A stretch of 15,058 nt of DNA from an uncultured Oscillibacter sp. (GCA_946183715.1 CAMHDB010000015.1:1-15058); one strand, 5' to 3'; numbered from the stretch's first letter, positions 6,828-14,253 are shown. Translations and numbers: made by a program. Notes: generated by a model from the sequence alone, not told the origin.

Positions 6828-7967
6828 ATGGATTTCCTGAAAAATTTCGACGGGAAGAAAATCCCGTGGTGGGCAGTCGGCGCGGCCTTTTTGATTTCCG
6901 CCCCGGTCGGACTTGCGTTGCTGTTGTTGCGGCTGTTCGCGGGCGGGGGGCAGTCGACCGCAGTCAACGAGCCTTCCTTACAGCAGTACGCGCCCATGCA
7001 GCTCCCCACGCAGAGCGTCGATACGCGTATCAATAAGCCGAAGTACGCCGACGCCCCGGAGGCGGATATCACGATTCCCCCGAACCCGAAAAAAGTCCGT
7101 ACAGGCTGGATGAAAGTCGTGGCCGTCATACTGGGGCTGGTAGGTTTTACCGATATCGGCGCCGAAATCGCCGCGCTGGACATCGCCGGGATTATGACCG
7201 CGCTGGCGTTCATTCTGGGCGGCGTGGCGCTGGGCTTCAACGCCTTCAAGACCGACAGCGAACAGAAGCGTTACGCCGCCTACTTGCCGATTATCGGCGA
7301 GCGGGAGGCCGTGGACATGGACGAACTGTCGCGCATTTCTGGCGTACCGCGCAAGCAGGTGCAGAAAGACTTGCGCGAAATGCTGACACTGAACTATTTC
7401 GGCAACAGCGCGTATTTGAATCAGGAATTGGGCTACCTGTTCAAGAGCACGGACGCCGACAAAGAATGGCAGGAGCGTCACGCGCACGACGAGACGCCCG
7501 TAGAAGTCAGCGAGGGCTACTCCGGGATTCTGCGCGACATCCGCCGCGCCAATGACAAAATCGCCGACCCGATTCTCTCCGCGAAAATCGACCGCTTAGA
7601 GAACATCGTCGGGCGGATTCTCCGCGCGATGGAGGAGGACCCCGAAAAGGCCAAGCGTATGGACACGTTTATGACGTACTACCTGCCCACGACGCAAAAG
7701 CTGTTGGATTCCTACGCGAAATTCGAGGCCGCCGGCGTCGAGGGCGACAACCTCCGCGAATCCAAACAGCGCATTTCCGACACGATGGACATGATTCTAA
7801 AAGGCTTCTCCCACCAGTTGGACGAACTCTACAAGGCCGACACGATGGACATCGACAGCGACATCCGCGTCATGGAAACCATGCTCAAACGCGACACCGG
7901 AACGGTATCCGACGATTTCGGCCTCGGCGGCTCGGCAGTCCAGCGCGCCCCGTGGGAGACAGAGTAA
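6828..7967 (+). CDS. XpaC-like (Halogen_Hydrol family) membrane protein
   Basis: This 379-residue protein has three hydrophobic segments at about 15-37, 97-115 and 119-139; the first two are separated by a Pro-rich linker. A winged-helix-like region follows at about 148-205 (YLPIIGEREAVDMDELSRIS, then the helix with VPRKQVQKDLREMLTLNYF), then a long helical domain at about 230-355 with YYLPTTQKLLDSYAKFE at 284-300. That last motif is typical of proteins labelled '5-bromo-4-chloroindolyl phosphate hydrolysis protein' (XpaC). No catalytic motif is visible, so the hydrolase name should not be read as a function. Relatives often sit beside telA (toxic-anion resistance); no telA is here. AAAGGGGA precedes the ATG, which starts 3 bp after the DUF896 stop. 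Role unknown, possibly envelope stress. Confidence 0.8.
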   Translation: MDFLKNFDGKKIPWWAVGAAFLISAPVGLALLLLRLFAGGGQSTAVNEPSLQQYAPMQLPTQSVDTRINKPKYADAPEADITIPPNPKKVRTGWMKVVAVILGLVGFTDIGAEIAALDIAGIMTALAFILGGVALGFNAFKTDSEQKRYAAYLPIIGEREAVDMDELSRISGVPRKQVQKDLREMLTLNYFGNSAYLNQELGYLFKSTDADKEWQERHAHDETPVEVSEGYSGILRDIRRANDKIADPILSAKIDRLENIVGRILRAMEEDPEKAKRMDTFMTYYLPTTQKLLDSYAKFEAAGVEGDNLRESKQRISDTMDMILKGFSHQLDELYKADTMDIDSDIRVMETMLKRDTGTVSDDFGLGGSAVQRAPWETE

Positions 7968-7992
7968 CAAAGAACCAGAAAGGATGAAACCC

Positions 7993-9453
7993 GTGTTAGA
8001 ATACGTCATGCCGATTTCCGTTTTCCGCTACTTCGAGGCGCTGTGCTCTATCCCGCACGGCTCGCGGCATACGAAAACCATCAGCGACTTTTGCGCCGCG
8101 TTCGCCGAATCGTACCGCCTCGAACACTGGCAGGACGGCGCGAATAATATCGTAATCGTGTCGCCGCCCTACCCCGGCTACGAGAACGCCGAAACCCTCA
8201 TTTTACAGGGACACTTGGACATGGTCTGTGAGAAAGAGGCGTGGGCACCCGTCGACATGGAGCGCGACCCGCTGCAACTCAAAATGGACGGCGATTTCCT
8301 GTCGGCGAAGGGGACGACCCTCGGCGGCGACGACGGAATCGCAATTGCCATGATGCTCGCAATCCTACAGGAAACCAACATTCCGCACCCCCGCCTCGAA
8401 TGCGTCATGACTTCCGACGAGGAAATCGGCATGTTAGGCGCGGCGGCGTTCGACGCGTCGCGTCTGCGCGGGCGGCGTATGCTGAATCTGGATTCGGAGG
8501 AAGAGGGGATTTTCACCGCCGGGTGTGCGGGCGGCTGTACGGCTGTCTGCGCGTTTACGCCGCGCTGGGAGTCGGCGTCGGACGCCGGGAGCGCCCTGCA
8601 TATCTCGATACACGGCCTCACGGGCGGACACTCCGGCATGGAAATCGGCAAGGGCCGTGCTAACGCCAATATGCTTTTAGGGCGTGTTCTGCGGGAGGCG
8701 TCGAATACGGCGTCCGTGCGGCTGGTACGCGCAAACGGCGGCGCGAAAGATAACGCGATTCCCGTCGCGGCCGACGGCGAAATCGTAACCCCGGAACCGC
8801 TGGGAGTACGCCGCACCGTGGAGCAGTACGCCGCGACACTTCGCCGGGAGTTCCGGGACACCGACCCCAGCCTGACCGTGGAAGTCACGGATTCCGTCGC
8901 CGTGATGTGCATGGACGCCGACGCCACAAAGCGTATCGTACACTTTCTCTCCGCCGCGCCGAACGGCGTACAGTCCATGAGCTCCGATTTGCCCGGCCTC
9001 GTGCAAACGTCGCTGAATCTGGGTATCCTGCGCACGGAGCCGCAAGCCGTCACGGCGTCTTTCTGTGTGCGGAGTAGCGACACGCGCGAGAAGGCCGCGC
9101 TTGTGGAGCGTCTCCGGGGGCTTACGGAAGCCGGGAACGGGCGGCGGAAGTCGGGCGTAACGGGGCAATTACGTATCAGCGGCGACTACCCCGCATGGAG
9201 CTTTCAGCCCTATTCGCCTATCCGTCAACTGTGCGTGGAGGCGTTCCGGGACTTGTACCGCACGGAGCCGAAAGTAGAGGCCGTACACGCCGGGCTGGAG
9301 TGCGGCTACTTCGCCGACAAGATTCCAGGCCTCGACTGCGTGTCGTTCGGCCCCGACCTGCTCGACATCCACACCACCCGCGAGCGTATGCGCATTTCGT
9401 CCGTACAGCGCGTATGGCGCTTTCTGCTGGAAGTCCTGCAACGCGCGAAATAA
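7993..9453 (+). CDS. pepD: Aminoacyl-histidine dipeptidase (PepD, peptidase family M20)
   Basis: PepD is a cytosolic di-zinc peptidase cleaving Xaa-His and other dipeptides. Residues are numbered from the ATG at 7984. GHLDMV has His77 (zinc) and Asp79; LGGDDGI has bridging Asp116; TSDEEIGMLG has the catalytic Glu146 and ligand Glu147; LDSEEEG has Asp170; LLDIHTTRERM near the C-terminus has His463. HGLTGGHSGMEIGKGRANAN marks the lid/dimerisation domain. At about 486-489 residues it is full length. Two starts compete: the ATG at 7984 directly abuts the AAAGG motif, while the GTG at 7993 lies eight bases after AAAGGA and yields the usual VLEYVMP-type N-terminus, so I prefer GTG. It is the last gene of the ylmH run and begins 25 bp after the XpaC-like gene. 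Confidence 0.95.
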   Translation: MLEYVMPISVFRYFEALCSIPHGSRHTKTISDFCAAFAESYRLEHWQDGANNIVIVSPPYPGYENAETLILQGHLDMVCEKEAWAPVDMERDPLQLKMDGDFLSAKGTTLGGDDGIAIAMMLAILQETNIPHPRLECVMTSDEEIGMLGAAAFDASRLRGRRMLNLDSEEEGIFTAGCAGGCTAVCAFTPRWESASDAGSALHISIHGLTGGHSGMEIGKGRANANMLLGRVLREASNTASVRLVRANGGAKDNAIPVAADGEIVTPEPLGVRRTVEQYAATLRREFRDTDPSLTVEVTDSVAVMCMDADATKRIVHFLSAAPNGVQSMSSDLPGLVQTSLNLGILRTEPQAVTASFCVRSSDTREKAALVERLRGLTEAGNGRRKSGVTGQLRISGDYPAWSFQPYSPIRQLCVEAFRDLYRTEPKVEAVHAGLECGYFADKIPGLDCVSFGPDLLDIHTTRERMRISSVQRVWRFLLEVLQRAK

Positions 9454-9459
9454 ACAAGC

Positions 9460-9497
9460 CGCAAGAGACGGTTCCGTCTCCCAAACCGTCTCTTGCG
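9460..9497. terminator. Hairpin between convergent pepD and the 125-aa gene
   Basis: A 12-bp perfect stem CGCAAGAGACGG/CCGTCTCTTGCG (9460-9471, 9486-9497) has a 14-nt loop. The loop carries another CCGTCTC (9474-9480) that could pair instead with GAGACGG, giving a shorter alternative hairpin. There is no true T-run on the plus strand; on the minus strand GCTTGTTTATTT follows. It probably terminates both converging transcripts. Confidence 0.65.
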
Positions 9498-9513
9498 CAG
9501 TCCGTGACACGCG

Positions 9514-9891
9514 CTACTTTGTGGACATTACCCGTTTCAAGCGGTTCATAGATTGTATGTTTCTTTCGATGTTCTCAAGTTCCGATTGAAACCTGTCTCT
9601 TGAAGTTTGACCCGGCATATTCGGGTGATGAATCATGAAGCGGACGACAGCGCGGGCGTCATACAATGCGGCAAGCGCGTCTTTTACTGCTTCGTAATAT
9701 TCGCTGGGAACAGACAGGAATCTTGTGAAGGTTCGTTTCACAACAATGCCGCGGAGGTTACGTCTGGTTACTCCGGTTCTTGTTTCGGTGTCCGGGTCAC
9801 TACGGACTGTTTCATATACTTCTTGCGCTTGTTCAATGGCTCTGTCAGCCATCTTATGGGCGTCCCGGTAGAAATTCAGCGAATTAGGCAC
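9514..9891 (-). CDS. Unrecognised 125-aa basic helical protein, strongly driven
   Basis: I do not recognise this protein. It has 125 residues, begins MPNSLNFYRDAHKMADRAIE and appears almost all helical: helix about 5-30, a basic link (TRRNLRGIVVKRTFTRF), a helix about 62-90 containing EYYEAVKDALAALYDARAVV, and a C-terminal helix about 96-122 (RDRFQSELENIERNIQSMNR). It has no signal peptide, membrane segment or Cys motif. A GTG start is set by a near-perfect SD, AAGGAGGTGA, and a full-consensus promoter lies just upstream. GC counted over 9541-9900 is 49% against 60% or more in neighbours, which suggests later acquisition. It is inserted between pepD and dus, divergent from dus. A four-helix-bundle nucleic-acid-binding or phage-derived protein is possible but unproven. 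Confidence 0.8.
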   Translation of the reverse strand: MPNSLNFYRDAHKMADRAIEQAQEVYETVRSDPDTETRTGVTRRNLRGIVVKRTFTRFLSVPSEYYEAVKDALAALYDARAVVRFMIHHPNMPGQTSRDRFQSELENIERNIQSMNRLKRVMSTK

Positions 9892-9895
9892 AGGT

Positions 9896-9946
9896 TCACC
9901 TCCTTACTTATTCTAGGATTATACCCGAAATTTAAGGAGCTGTCAA
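9896..9946 (-). promoter_or_regulatory. Full-consensus promoter and SD for the 125-aa gene
   Basis: Minus-strand -35 TTGACA (9941-9946), exactly 17-nt spacer, -10 TATAAT (9918-9923), then AAGGAGGTGA (9896-9905) before the GTG. It matches sigma-A consensus at all 12 positions, the best in this window. No repressor-like dyad overlaps it, so constitutive high transcription is the simplest reading. Confidence 0.9.
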
Positions 9947-9985
9947 GTTTATGGAAAACCCTCGCGGAAACAGGATATTTGAATC

Positions 9986-10954
9986 ATGATACGACGCTAT
10001 GATTTCGCGCCGCTGGACGGTATCACGAAAGCGGTCTACAGGCGCGTATGGCAACGGCATTTCGGCGGGGCCGACCGCTGTTTTATCCCGTATTTCTCCC
10101 CGACGAAAGAGCACCTCATTACCAAGCGGGAGCGCGCGGAGCTGTCGCCGGAGAACAACCCAGACACGGTACTAGTCCCGCAAGTGATGACGAACCGCGC
10201 GCCGGAATTGGTATGGGCGGCGGAGACGGCGCGGAGTTACGGCTACCGGGAACTGAATCTGAACGCGGGCTGTCCGTCGGGGACGATTACGGCGAAGGGC
10301 AAGGGCGCGGGACTGCTGGCGAATCCGGACGCCCTCGACGCGCTTCTTGACGGGGCCTGTGGGAAAGTCTGTATCCCGCTGTCGGTCAAGGCGCGAATCG
10401 GGTTTGTTGACCCGGACGAGTTCCCGCGCCTGCTGGAGATTTTCAACCGCTACCCGCTGGCAAGTCTGACGCTCCATGTACGCGTCCGCAAGGACAAGTA
10501 CAGCGGCCCCCTCTACTACGACGCGTTCGCCTGCGCACTGCGGGAAAGCTGTAACCCGGTTTCGTACAACGGCGACTTGCGCACGGTCGGGGAGGTTGCC
10601 GCGTTCGCGGGACGCTTCCCCGACGCCGACGCCGTCATGATTGGGCGCGGGGCGATTGCCGACCCGGCGCTGTTCCGGAAACTCCGGGGCGGGCCGCCCG
10701 CCTCCCGCGACGAACTCCGCGCCTTTACGGCGGCATTGTTCGACGCCTATACCGCCTTCTACGACGGGCAGACCGGACACGCCGCACAACGTATGCGGGA
10801 AGTCTGGTTCTATCTGATACACCTGTTCGACGACGCCCGGCGGCTAAACAAGGCTATGCGGCGCTTCCGGACGGCGACGGAGTACCGCGCGATTGAAGCC
10901 GAGATTTTCGCCGCGCTTCCCTTGCGCACGGATTCCGCCGGGGACTTGATATGA
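9986..10954 (+). CDS. dus: tRNA-dihydrouridine synthase
   Basis: Dus enzymes reduce specific uridines of tRNA to dihydrouridine using FMN and NADPH. In this 322-residue protein the N-terminal TIM barrel begins FAPLDGIT (7-14). ELNLNAGCPSGTITAKGKGA (89-108) carries catalytic Cys96 and the following phosphate-binding segment. SVKARIG, LTLHVRVRKDKYSGP, SYNGDL and MIGRGAIADP then supply FMN and tRNA contacts in the expected order, followed by the helical C-terminal domain. The barrel is complete and the catalytic Cys present. AGGA lies ten bases before the ATG, a weak SD. No clear sigma-A promoter is seen on this strand; its 5' region overlaps the divergent promoter of the 125-aa gene, which may interfere with it. 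The target uridine cannot be read from sequence. Confidence 0.95.
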   Translation: MIRRYDFAPLDGITKAVYRRVWQRHFGGADRCFIPYFSPTKEHLITKRERAELSPENNPDTVLVPQVMTNRAPELVWAAETARSYGYRELNLNAGCPSGTITAKGKGAGLLANPDALDALLDGACGKVCIPLSVKARIGFVDPDEFPRLLEIFNRYPLASLTLHVRVRKDKYSGPLYYDAFACALRESCNPVSYNGDLRTVGEVAAFAGRFPDADAVMIGRGAIADPALFRKLRGGPPASRDELRAFTAALFDAYTAFYDGQTGHAAQRMREVWFYLIHLFDDARRLNKAMRRFRTATEYRAIEAEIFAALPLRTDSAGDLI

Positions 10955-10956
10955 CG

Positions 10957-10984
10957 ACGCCTCCCCCGTTTCCGGGGGAGGCGT
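10957..10984. terminator. Strong hairpin between convergent dus and the sulfatase gene
   Basis: A perfect 12-bp GC-rich stem ACGCCTCCCCCG/CGGGGGAGGCGT (10957-10968, 10973-10984) with a TTTC loop starts 2 bp after the dus stop and ends 4 bp before the sulfatase stop. Neither strand has a T-run, so efficiency as an intrinsic terminator is uncertain, but the position argues for a shared bidirectional stop. Confidence 0.7.
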
Positions 10985-10988
10985 TCCA

Positions 10989-13301
10989 TCAGGCCGCGAA
11001 CCACGCCGCGTCGAGTTCATCGAACAGGTTCGCGTACTGTACATATTGGTACTTCTGAATCAGCGGTTCGCCGGACAGCTCCGCCACGCCGCTATAAATT
11101 ACGCCGTCGGCGTCCATGACACCCTGTGACGAAATCACGGGGTATTTCTCGTGGACTTCCTCCAACATCCGTACATAGGGCGGCAACGGGAAATTCCCGC
11201 GTTCGAGAATCAGCCACGGCAGATAGTTCGCGCTGATTTGCACATGCTCCTCCGCCGGGGTCTCGTAGTTCGTCCAGATAAAGAACTTTGTCCGGAAAAT
11301 GTCCATCTGACTGAACAGCTCGGTATGGAACTCCTGTTGCGCGACGGCGGGGAGACCCGGCTGGTGGTCGCCGAAAAAGATAATCATCGTCGGTTCGTCG
11401 CTGTCGCGGTAGGTTTCTACGAGTTGCTGTACGGCGTCGTCGGAAGCCTTGACTAAAGAAAGGTAAATCCGCGTGTCGGGGTAGAGTTCGGAGCCGTATT
11501 CGCGCACGGAATCGGCCTCCGCCACGTCCTCCCAGCGCTGGTAGTCGGAATGGTTCTGCATGGTAACATCGAACAGGAAACGGGGCGTCCCGGCGGATTC
11601 GGCGTCCACGTCCTCCATGAACAGGTAATCGGCAATGTCGGCGGGGTGTCCGTGCAAGTACAGCTCATCGGTGAAGGGCGGGAACTCCTCGATAGCGTGG
11701 AAGCGCTCAAAGCCCAGATTCGGGTAGACCATGTTCCGGTTCCAGTTTCCGGCCTCATTGGCGTGGAAGGCGTCGGTACGGTATCCGGCGTCGCGGAAGT
11801 AGGACGCCAGCGAAAACAGCGCGTCCGTGACGTTCTCCGTGTACGGGTACGCGCCCGGCCCCATGAACGCGAGGCTGTTCCCGGTCAGGGCCTCAAATTC
11901 GGTGTTGCACGTCCCGCCGCCGAAGACAGACACGTACAAGTTGCCCTCTACGGTATTCTCCCGCAGGCTGTCGATGAACGGCATGACATCAATTTCCGCC
12001 GAAAGCCCCACGTCGCGCAGGTCGGAAAACGCCTCATTCATGACCATGATAATATTCGTCGGGCGTACTCCGTCCGTGGGCGTCGGCGCGTCCCCGTACT
12101 CCGACAGGTACTCCGCGACGGCCTCCCGCGAATAGCCCTCCGGCGTCGTCACTCTCGAACTGAACGCGCTGTTCAGGAACGTTAAGACCATGCCCTCCCG
12201 GTGGAACTCTTTCAGTAATACGGCGTCCCACTGGAACGCGGTCAGGGAATCGAAAATCGGGTTGTGTACGCCGAGCGCAATCAGCAGGACGGCGACGGCG
12301 GCGAACAGTCCACGCCGGGGGAGTTCGGCGCGGAACGGCACGCCCTCCCCGCGATTCGCCCAGTAGGCCCGCGCGACGGCGGCGCAGTAGAACGCCGTCA
12401 CGGCGACGCCGAAGAGCATTTGCCACGGGGGGACGAGGCTGTAGCCGCCGAGCACTTCCCGCGCGGTGCCGATTGCCTTCAAGTCGGCGGGCATGACGGG
12501 CTTGCCCCGGAAGGCTATCACGTAGTAGTTGGCGATATACCAAATCAGCGTGAACACCATGACAAGGGGCGTCGCGACAAAGGGAGCCGTCAGCGCGCCG
12601 AGGAGCAGGGCCAGACTGAACAACAGGAGCCAGTTCAGGACGAAATAGAGGTAGTTCACATAGGGCAGACTTCCGCAGAAGAACGCGCAGGCGAGCATAA
12701 CGCCCATAATGCCGAACGCGCCGAGCAGGTGCGGACGGACAGCGGGGTAACGTTCGCACAGCGCACCCAGCCCCGCGGAGACCAGAAGCGACACCCCCAC
12801 AAGCAGTAGCCAGTAGCAGGGCCAGAACCACAGCGGAATACGGGGATTGATACCGATACTGATTCCTTCATCCGGATTATCGAATGTCAAACGCGCCATA
12901 TCGTCATGAAGTGAAACCGATAAGCCCTCATATGTCCCTTTCGGAATCATATCTTTTATGTCAGTGTGCCCAACAGGAATACCGCATATTTTTAAGTCAA
13001 AGCCCTGTATATCTACCTGCGACACGTCGGAAATTTTCAGTTCTATGGGGTTTACGTCGTAGTGATAGCCCTGAATTGTTACTTGTTTGAGTTCGCTTCC
13101 AAAATAGAAAGTGCTTTCGTAAAACGGGGAAAAACTCGTCGGAGAACAAAGATAAGTGCTACAAATACCCTCTCCGATAATGTTATCTGTATACAAAACT
13201 ATATCAAAGCGCGGCGGGAGATAGGCTAAAAACAGAAGTGCAAAGACCAGAGGAAAAGCAATCGGAAACATTCCCAACGCCTTTTTCAGTCGCTGTTTCA
13301 C
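10989..13301 (-). CDS. LTA-synthase-like membrane sulfatase (phosphoglycerol transferase family)
   Basis: The 770-residue protein has TM1 at about 11-29, an extracytoplasmic segment at about 31-155, five or six further TM segments between about 157 and 345, then an outward-facing alkaline-phosphatase/sulfatase domain at about 412-700. Residues matching the LtaS active site by context: Glu423 (metal) in IIMVMNEAFSD, Thr464 nucleophile in GGGTCNTEFEALTG, Trp520/Arg522 in NWNR, His584 in MQNHSDY, and Asp645-His646 in FFGDHQPGL. Such enzymes transfer glycerol-phosphate from phosphatidylglycerol to envelope polymers or glycans; the acceptor here is unknown. A canonical LtaS has five TMs and no large N-terminal outside domain. 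Codons 1-154 are about 42% GC against 58-73% further in. A GTG start follows AGGAGG by nine bases. Confidence 0.9.
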   Translation of the reverse strand: MKQRLKKALGMFPIAFPLVFALLFLAYLPPRFDIVLYTDNIIGEGICSTYLCSPTSFSPFYESTFYFGSELKQVTIQGYHYDVNPIELKISDVSQVDIQGFDLKICGIPVGHTDIKDMIPKGTYEGLSVSLHDDMARLTFDNPDEGISIGINPRIPLWFWPCYWLLLVGVSLLVSAGLGALCERYPAVRPHLLGAFGIMGVMLACAFFCGSLPYVNYLYFVLNWLLLFSLALLLGALTAPFVATPLVMVFTLIWYIANYYVIAFRGKPVMPADLKAIGTAREVLGGYSLVPPWQMLFGVAVTAFYCAAVARAYWANRGEGVPFRAELPRRGLFAAVAVLLIALGVHNPIFDSLTAFQWDAVLLKEFHREGMVLTFLNSAFSSRVTTPEGYSREAVAEYLSEYGDAPTPTDGVRPTNIIMVMNEAFSDLRDVGLSAEIDVMPFIDSLRENTVEGNLYVSVFGGGTCNTEFEALTGNSLAFMGPGAYPYTENVTDALFSLASYFRDAGYRTDAFHANEAGNWNRNMVYPNLGFERFHAIEEFPPFTDELYLHGHPADIADYLFMEDVDAESAGTPRFLFDVTMQNHSDYQRWEDVAEADSVREYGSELYPDTRIYLSLVKASDDAVQQLVETYRDSDEPTMIIFFGDHQPGLPAVAQQEFHTELFSQMDIFRTKFFIWTNYETPAEEHVQISANYLPWLILERGNFPLPPYVRMLEEVHEKYPVISSQGVMDADGVIYSGVAELSGEPLIQKYQYVQYANLFDELDAAWFAA

Positions 13302-13326
13302 AATAGTTGTCCTCCTACATGACGAA

Positions 13327-13350
13327 CCGGACGCCGAAAATGGCGTCCGG
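13327..13350 (-). terminator. Hairpin between the pilin and sulfatase genes
   Basis: A 9-bp perfect stem CCGGACGCC/GGCGTCCGG (13327-13335, 13342-13350) with a 6-nt loop lies 45 bp after the pilin stop. Only TTCGTC follows on the minus strand, so it may be a weak or partial terminator, or an mRNA-stabilising hairpin that lowers sulfatase expression relative to pilin. Confidence 0.6.
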
Positions 13351-13394
13351 CAGTAATTCAGTTATCTGGTATAGGGATTCTTGCGTGTATGGGA

Positions 13395-13895
13395 TTAGGT
13401 CCACTCCAACGCATAGGTTGCGGCTGTCGCGGCAGTAGCCCCGCCACCGGCACTTGTACCTGCGGCTTTTGCGGCTTTAAAAGTACACTTGAGTACTTTG
13501 TTTTGCGCAACTGTGGCGTTCGTATATGAAGCTGTACTGGCCGTAGTGCCCATGTCTACAGCCTGACATCCACCATTTGCACCAGTGCCTTTGCCATAGC
13601 CTACAGAGGGCTTATTAGCCGCACCCGATACAAAGGTACCTTTAGCGGCATCATAGTAGTAACTCTTCGTCGAATCGATACTTGTCAACGTGCCATTAAG
13701 GTCGATTTTCCAGTCCATAGTGCCCACGATAGCAGCGGCCTTAGCGGCGCGGATGTTGGCGATGTCCGTCTGCTCGCGGGACTTCTCCAACTGGCTGTTG
13801 AACACGGGGATGGAGATAGCGACGAGGACAGCGATAATCGCGACGACAATCAGCAATTCCGCCAGCGTGAAGCCCTTGGTATTCAGTTTTTTCAT
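13395..13895 (-). CDS. Type IV prepilin-like protein
   Basis: The 166-residue protein has a class III signal: MKKLNTKG then FTLAELLIVV, with predicted prepilin-peptidase cleavage after Gly8, Phe9 as mature residue 1 and Glu13 as the conserved Glu5. A hydrophobic helix runs to about residue 31, then the charged continuation NSQLEKSREQTDIANIRAAK of the N-terminal helix. The C-terminal part (about 60-166) is rich in Ala, Gly and Thr, has Cys residues near positions 110 and 138, and ends in AATAATYALEWT. It should form a pilus or pseudopilus subunit. The ATG at 13895 follows GGAGGG and matches the signal; a longer frame to 13976 is not supported. No pilus ATPase, platform protein or prepilin peptidase is nearby. 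The 3' half is about 50% GC, lower than the 5' part (about 63%). Confidence 0.93.
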   Translation of the reverse strand: MKKLNTKGFTLAELLIVVAIIAVLVAISIPVFNSQLEKSREQTDIANIRAAKAAAIVGTMDWKIDLNGTLTSIDSTKSYYYDAAKGTFVSGAANKPSVGYGKGTGANGGCQAVDMGTTASTASYTNATVAQNKVLKCTFKAAKAAGTSAGGGATAATAATYALEWT

Positions 13896-13917
13896 AGTTT
13901 GCCCTCCTTGACATGTA

Positions 13918-14010
13918 GTCCTGACAGGCCGGATACAGGACGGGCGTCCCACTCCGGCGGTTCTGTCAGAACACACGAGGCGGCGTCAAGTGATTGCACT
14001 CAACGCCGCC
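13918..14010 (-). other. Structured 5' leader of the pilin gene
   Basis: Minus-strand hairpins stand just before the pilin SD: GTCCTG/CAGGAC (13918-13923, 13936-13941); the 13-nt palindrome GTTCTG-T-CAGAAC (13960-13972); and a strong stem GGCGGCGT/ACGCCGCC (13979-13986, 14003-14010) capped by an inner AGTG/CACT pairing. No known riboswitch consensus was recognised, including c-di-GMP-I. The last stem could terminate an upstream RNA, but only TCGTGTGTTC follows it. Confidence 0.5.
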
Positions 14011-14125
14011 CGGAAGGCATTCGGAGCAAACCGCGCCGATTTCCCTCGTAAAGCGTACTCCGCGACCGTCACGACCCGCGCGGCGCGTCCGGCGAGGGAA
14101 ACCGAGTTCGGCAACGTTCCCCTGC

Positions 14126-14155
14126 TTGCAACAACGCCCTTGATACGGGTATAAT
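14126..14155 (+). promoter_or_regulatory. Rightward promoter in the pilin-rplQ intergenic region
   Basis: Plus-strand -35 TTGCAA (14126-14131), 18-nt spacer, perfect -10 TATAAT (14150-14155). No coding gene follows on this strand; the first strong terminator is at 14362-14392, so the product would be a noncoding RNA of roughly 230 nt. Confidence 0.55.
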
Positions 14156-14166
14156 GACTCCGCGGT

Positions 14167-14253
14167 CCGGACAAAGTCCGGTGTGTTGAGTGTTTCGATT
14201 AACAGCTCTCACTCAATGTAGGCTTGCGTGATGTTGGTACCATCCCGCGAGCC
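14167..14253. other. Candidate noncoding RNA segment: three hairpins between facing promoters
   Basis: Three stems stand in a row: CCGGAC-AAA-GTCCGG (14167-14181); TTGAGTG/CACTCAA with a 17-nt loop (14186-14216); and GGCTTGCG/CGCGAGCC with an inner GATG/CATC stem (14221-14253). They can form in RNA from either strand. No start codon with an SD is present. A rightward promoter lies on one side and a leftward promoter on the other. I could not match it to 6S, tmRNA, SRP RNA, RNase P or a T-box. It may be a small RNA or the 5' part of a long pilin leader. Confidence 0.45.

Noticed and set aside
6828..7967. Literal phosphatase/hydrolase role for the XpaC-like protein
   Set aside because: The family name comes from an indicator-dye phenotype. 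No catalytic motif is visible, and the protein looks like a membrane-anchored helical protein.
8178..9083. A 301-codon minus-strand frame opposite pepD
   Set aside because: Antisense shadow rich in Arg/Ser/Pro, no SD, fully inside an intact peptidase gene.
9514..9891. Diversity-generating-retroelement accessory protein (Avd-like) for the 125-aa protein
   Set aside because: Size and helical character are similar, but no reverse transcriptase, template repeat or matching motif is nearby.
13920..13980. c-di-GMP-I riboswitch before the pilin
   Set aside because: GGGACGCC and CCGGCC are present, but the conserved core around the ligand and the tetraloop-receptor parts are not in the right order or spacing.
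13986..14174. A 62-codon frame upstream of the pilin (TTG start)
   Set aside because: No SD, a rare start codon, and its first part crosses a hairpin and the rightward promoter. A repeat or leader RNA is more likely.
14221..14253. T-box leader, because of GGTACC near a stem
   Set aside because: GGTACC is palindromic and the flanking bases do not fit the T-box consensus; no aminoacyl-tRNA synthetase or amino-acid gene follows.
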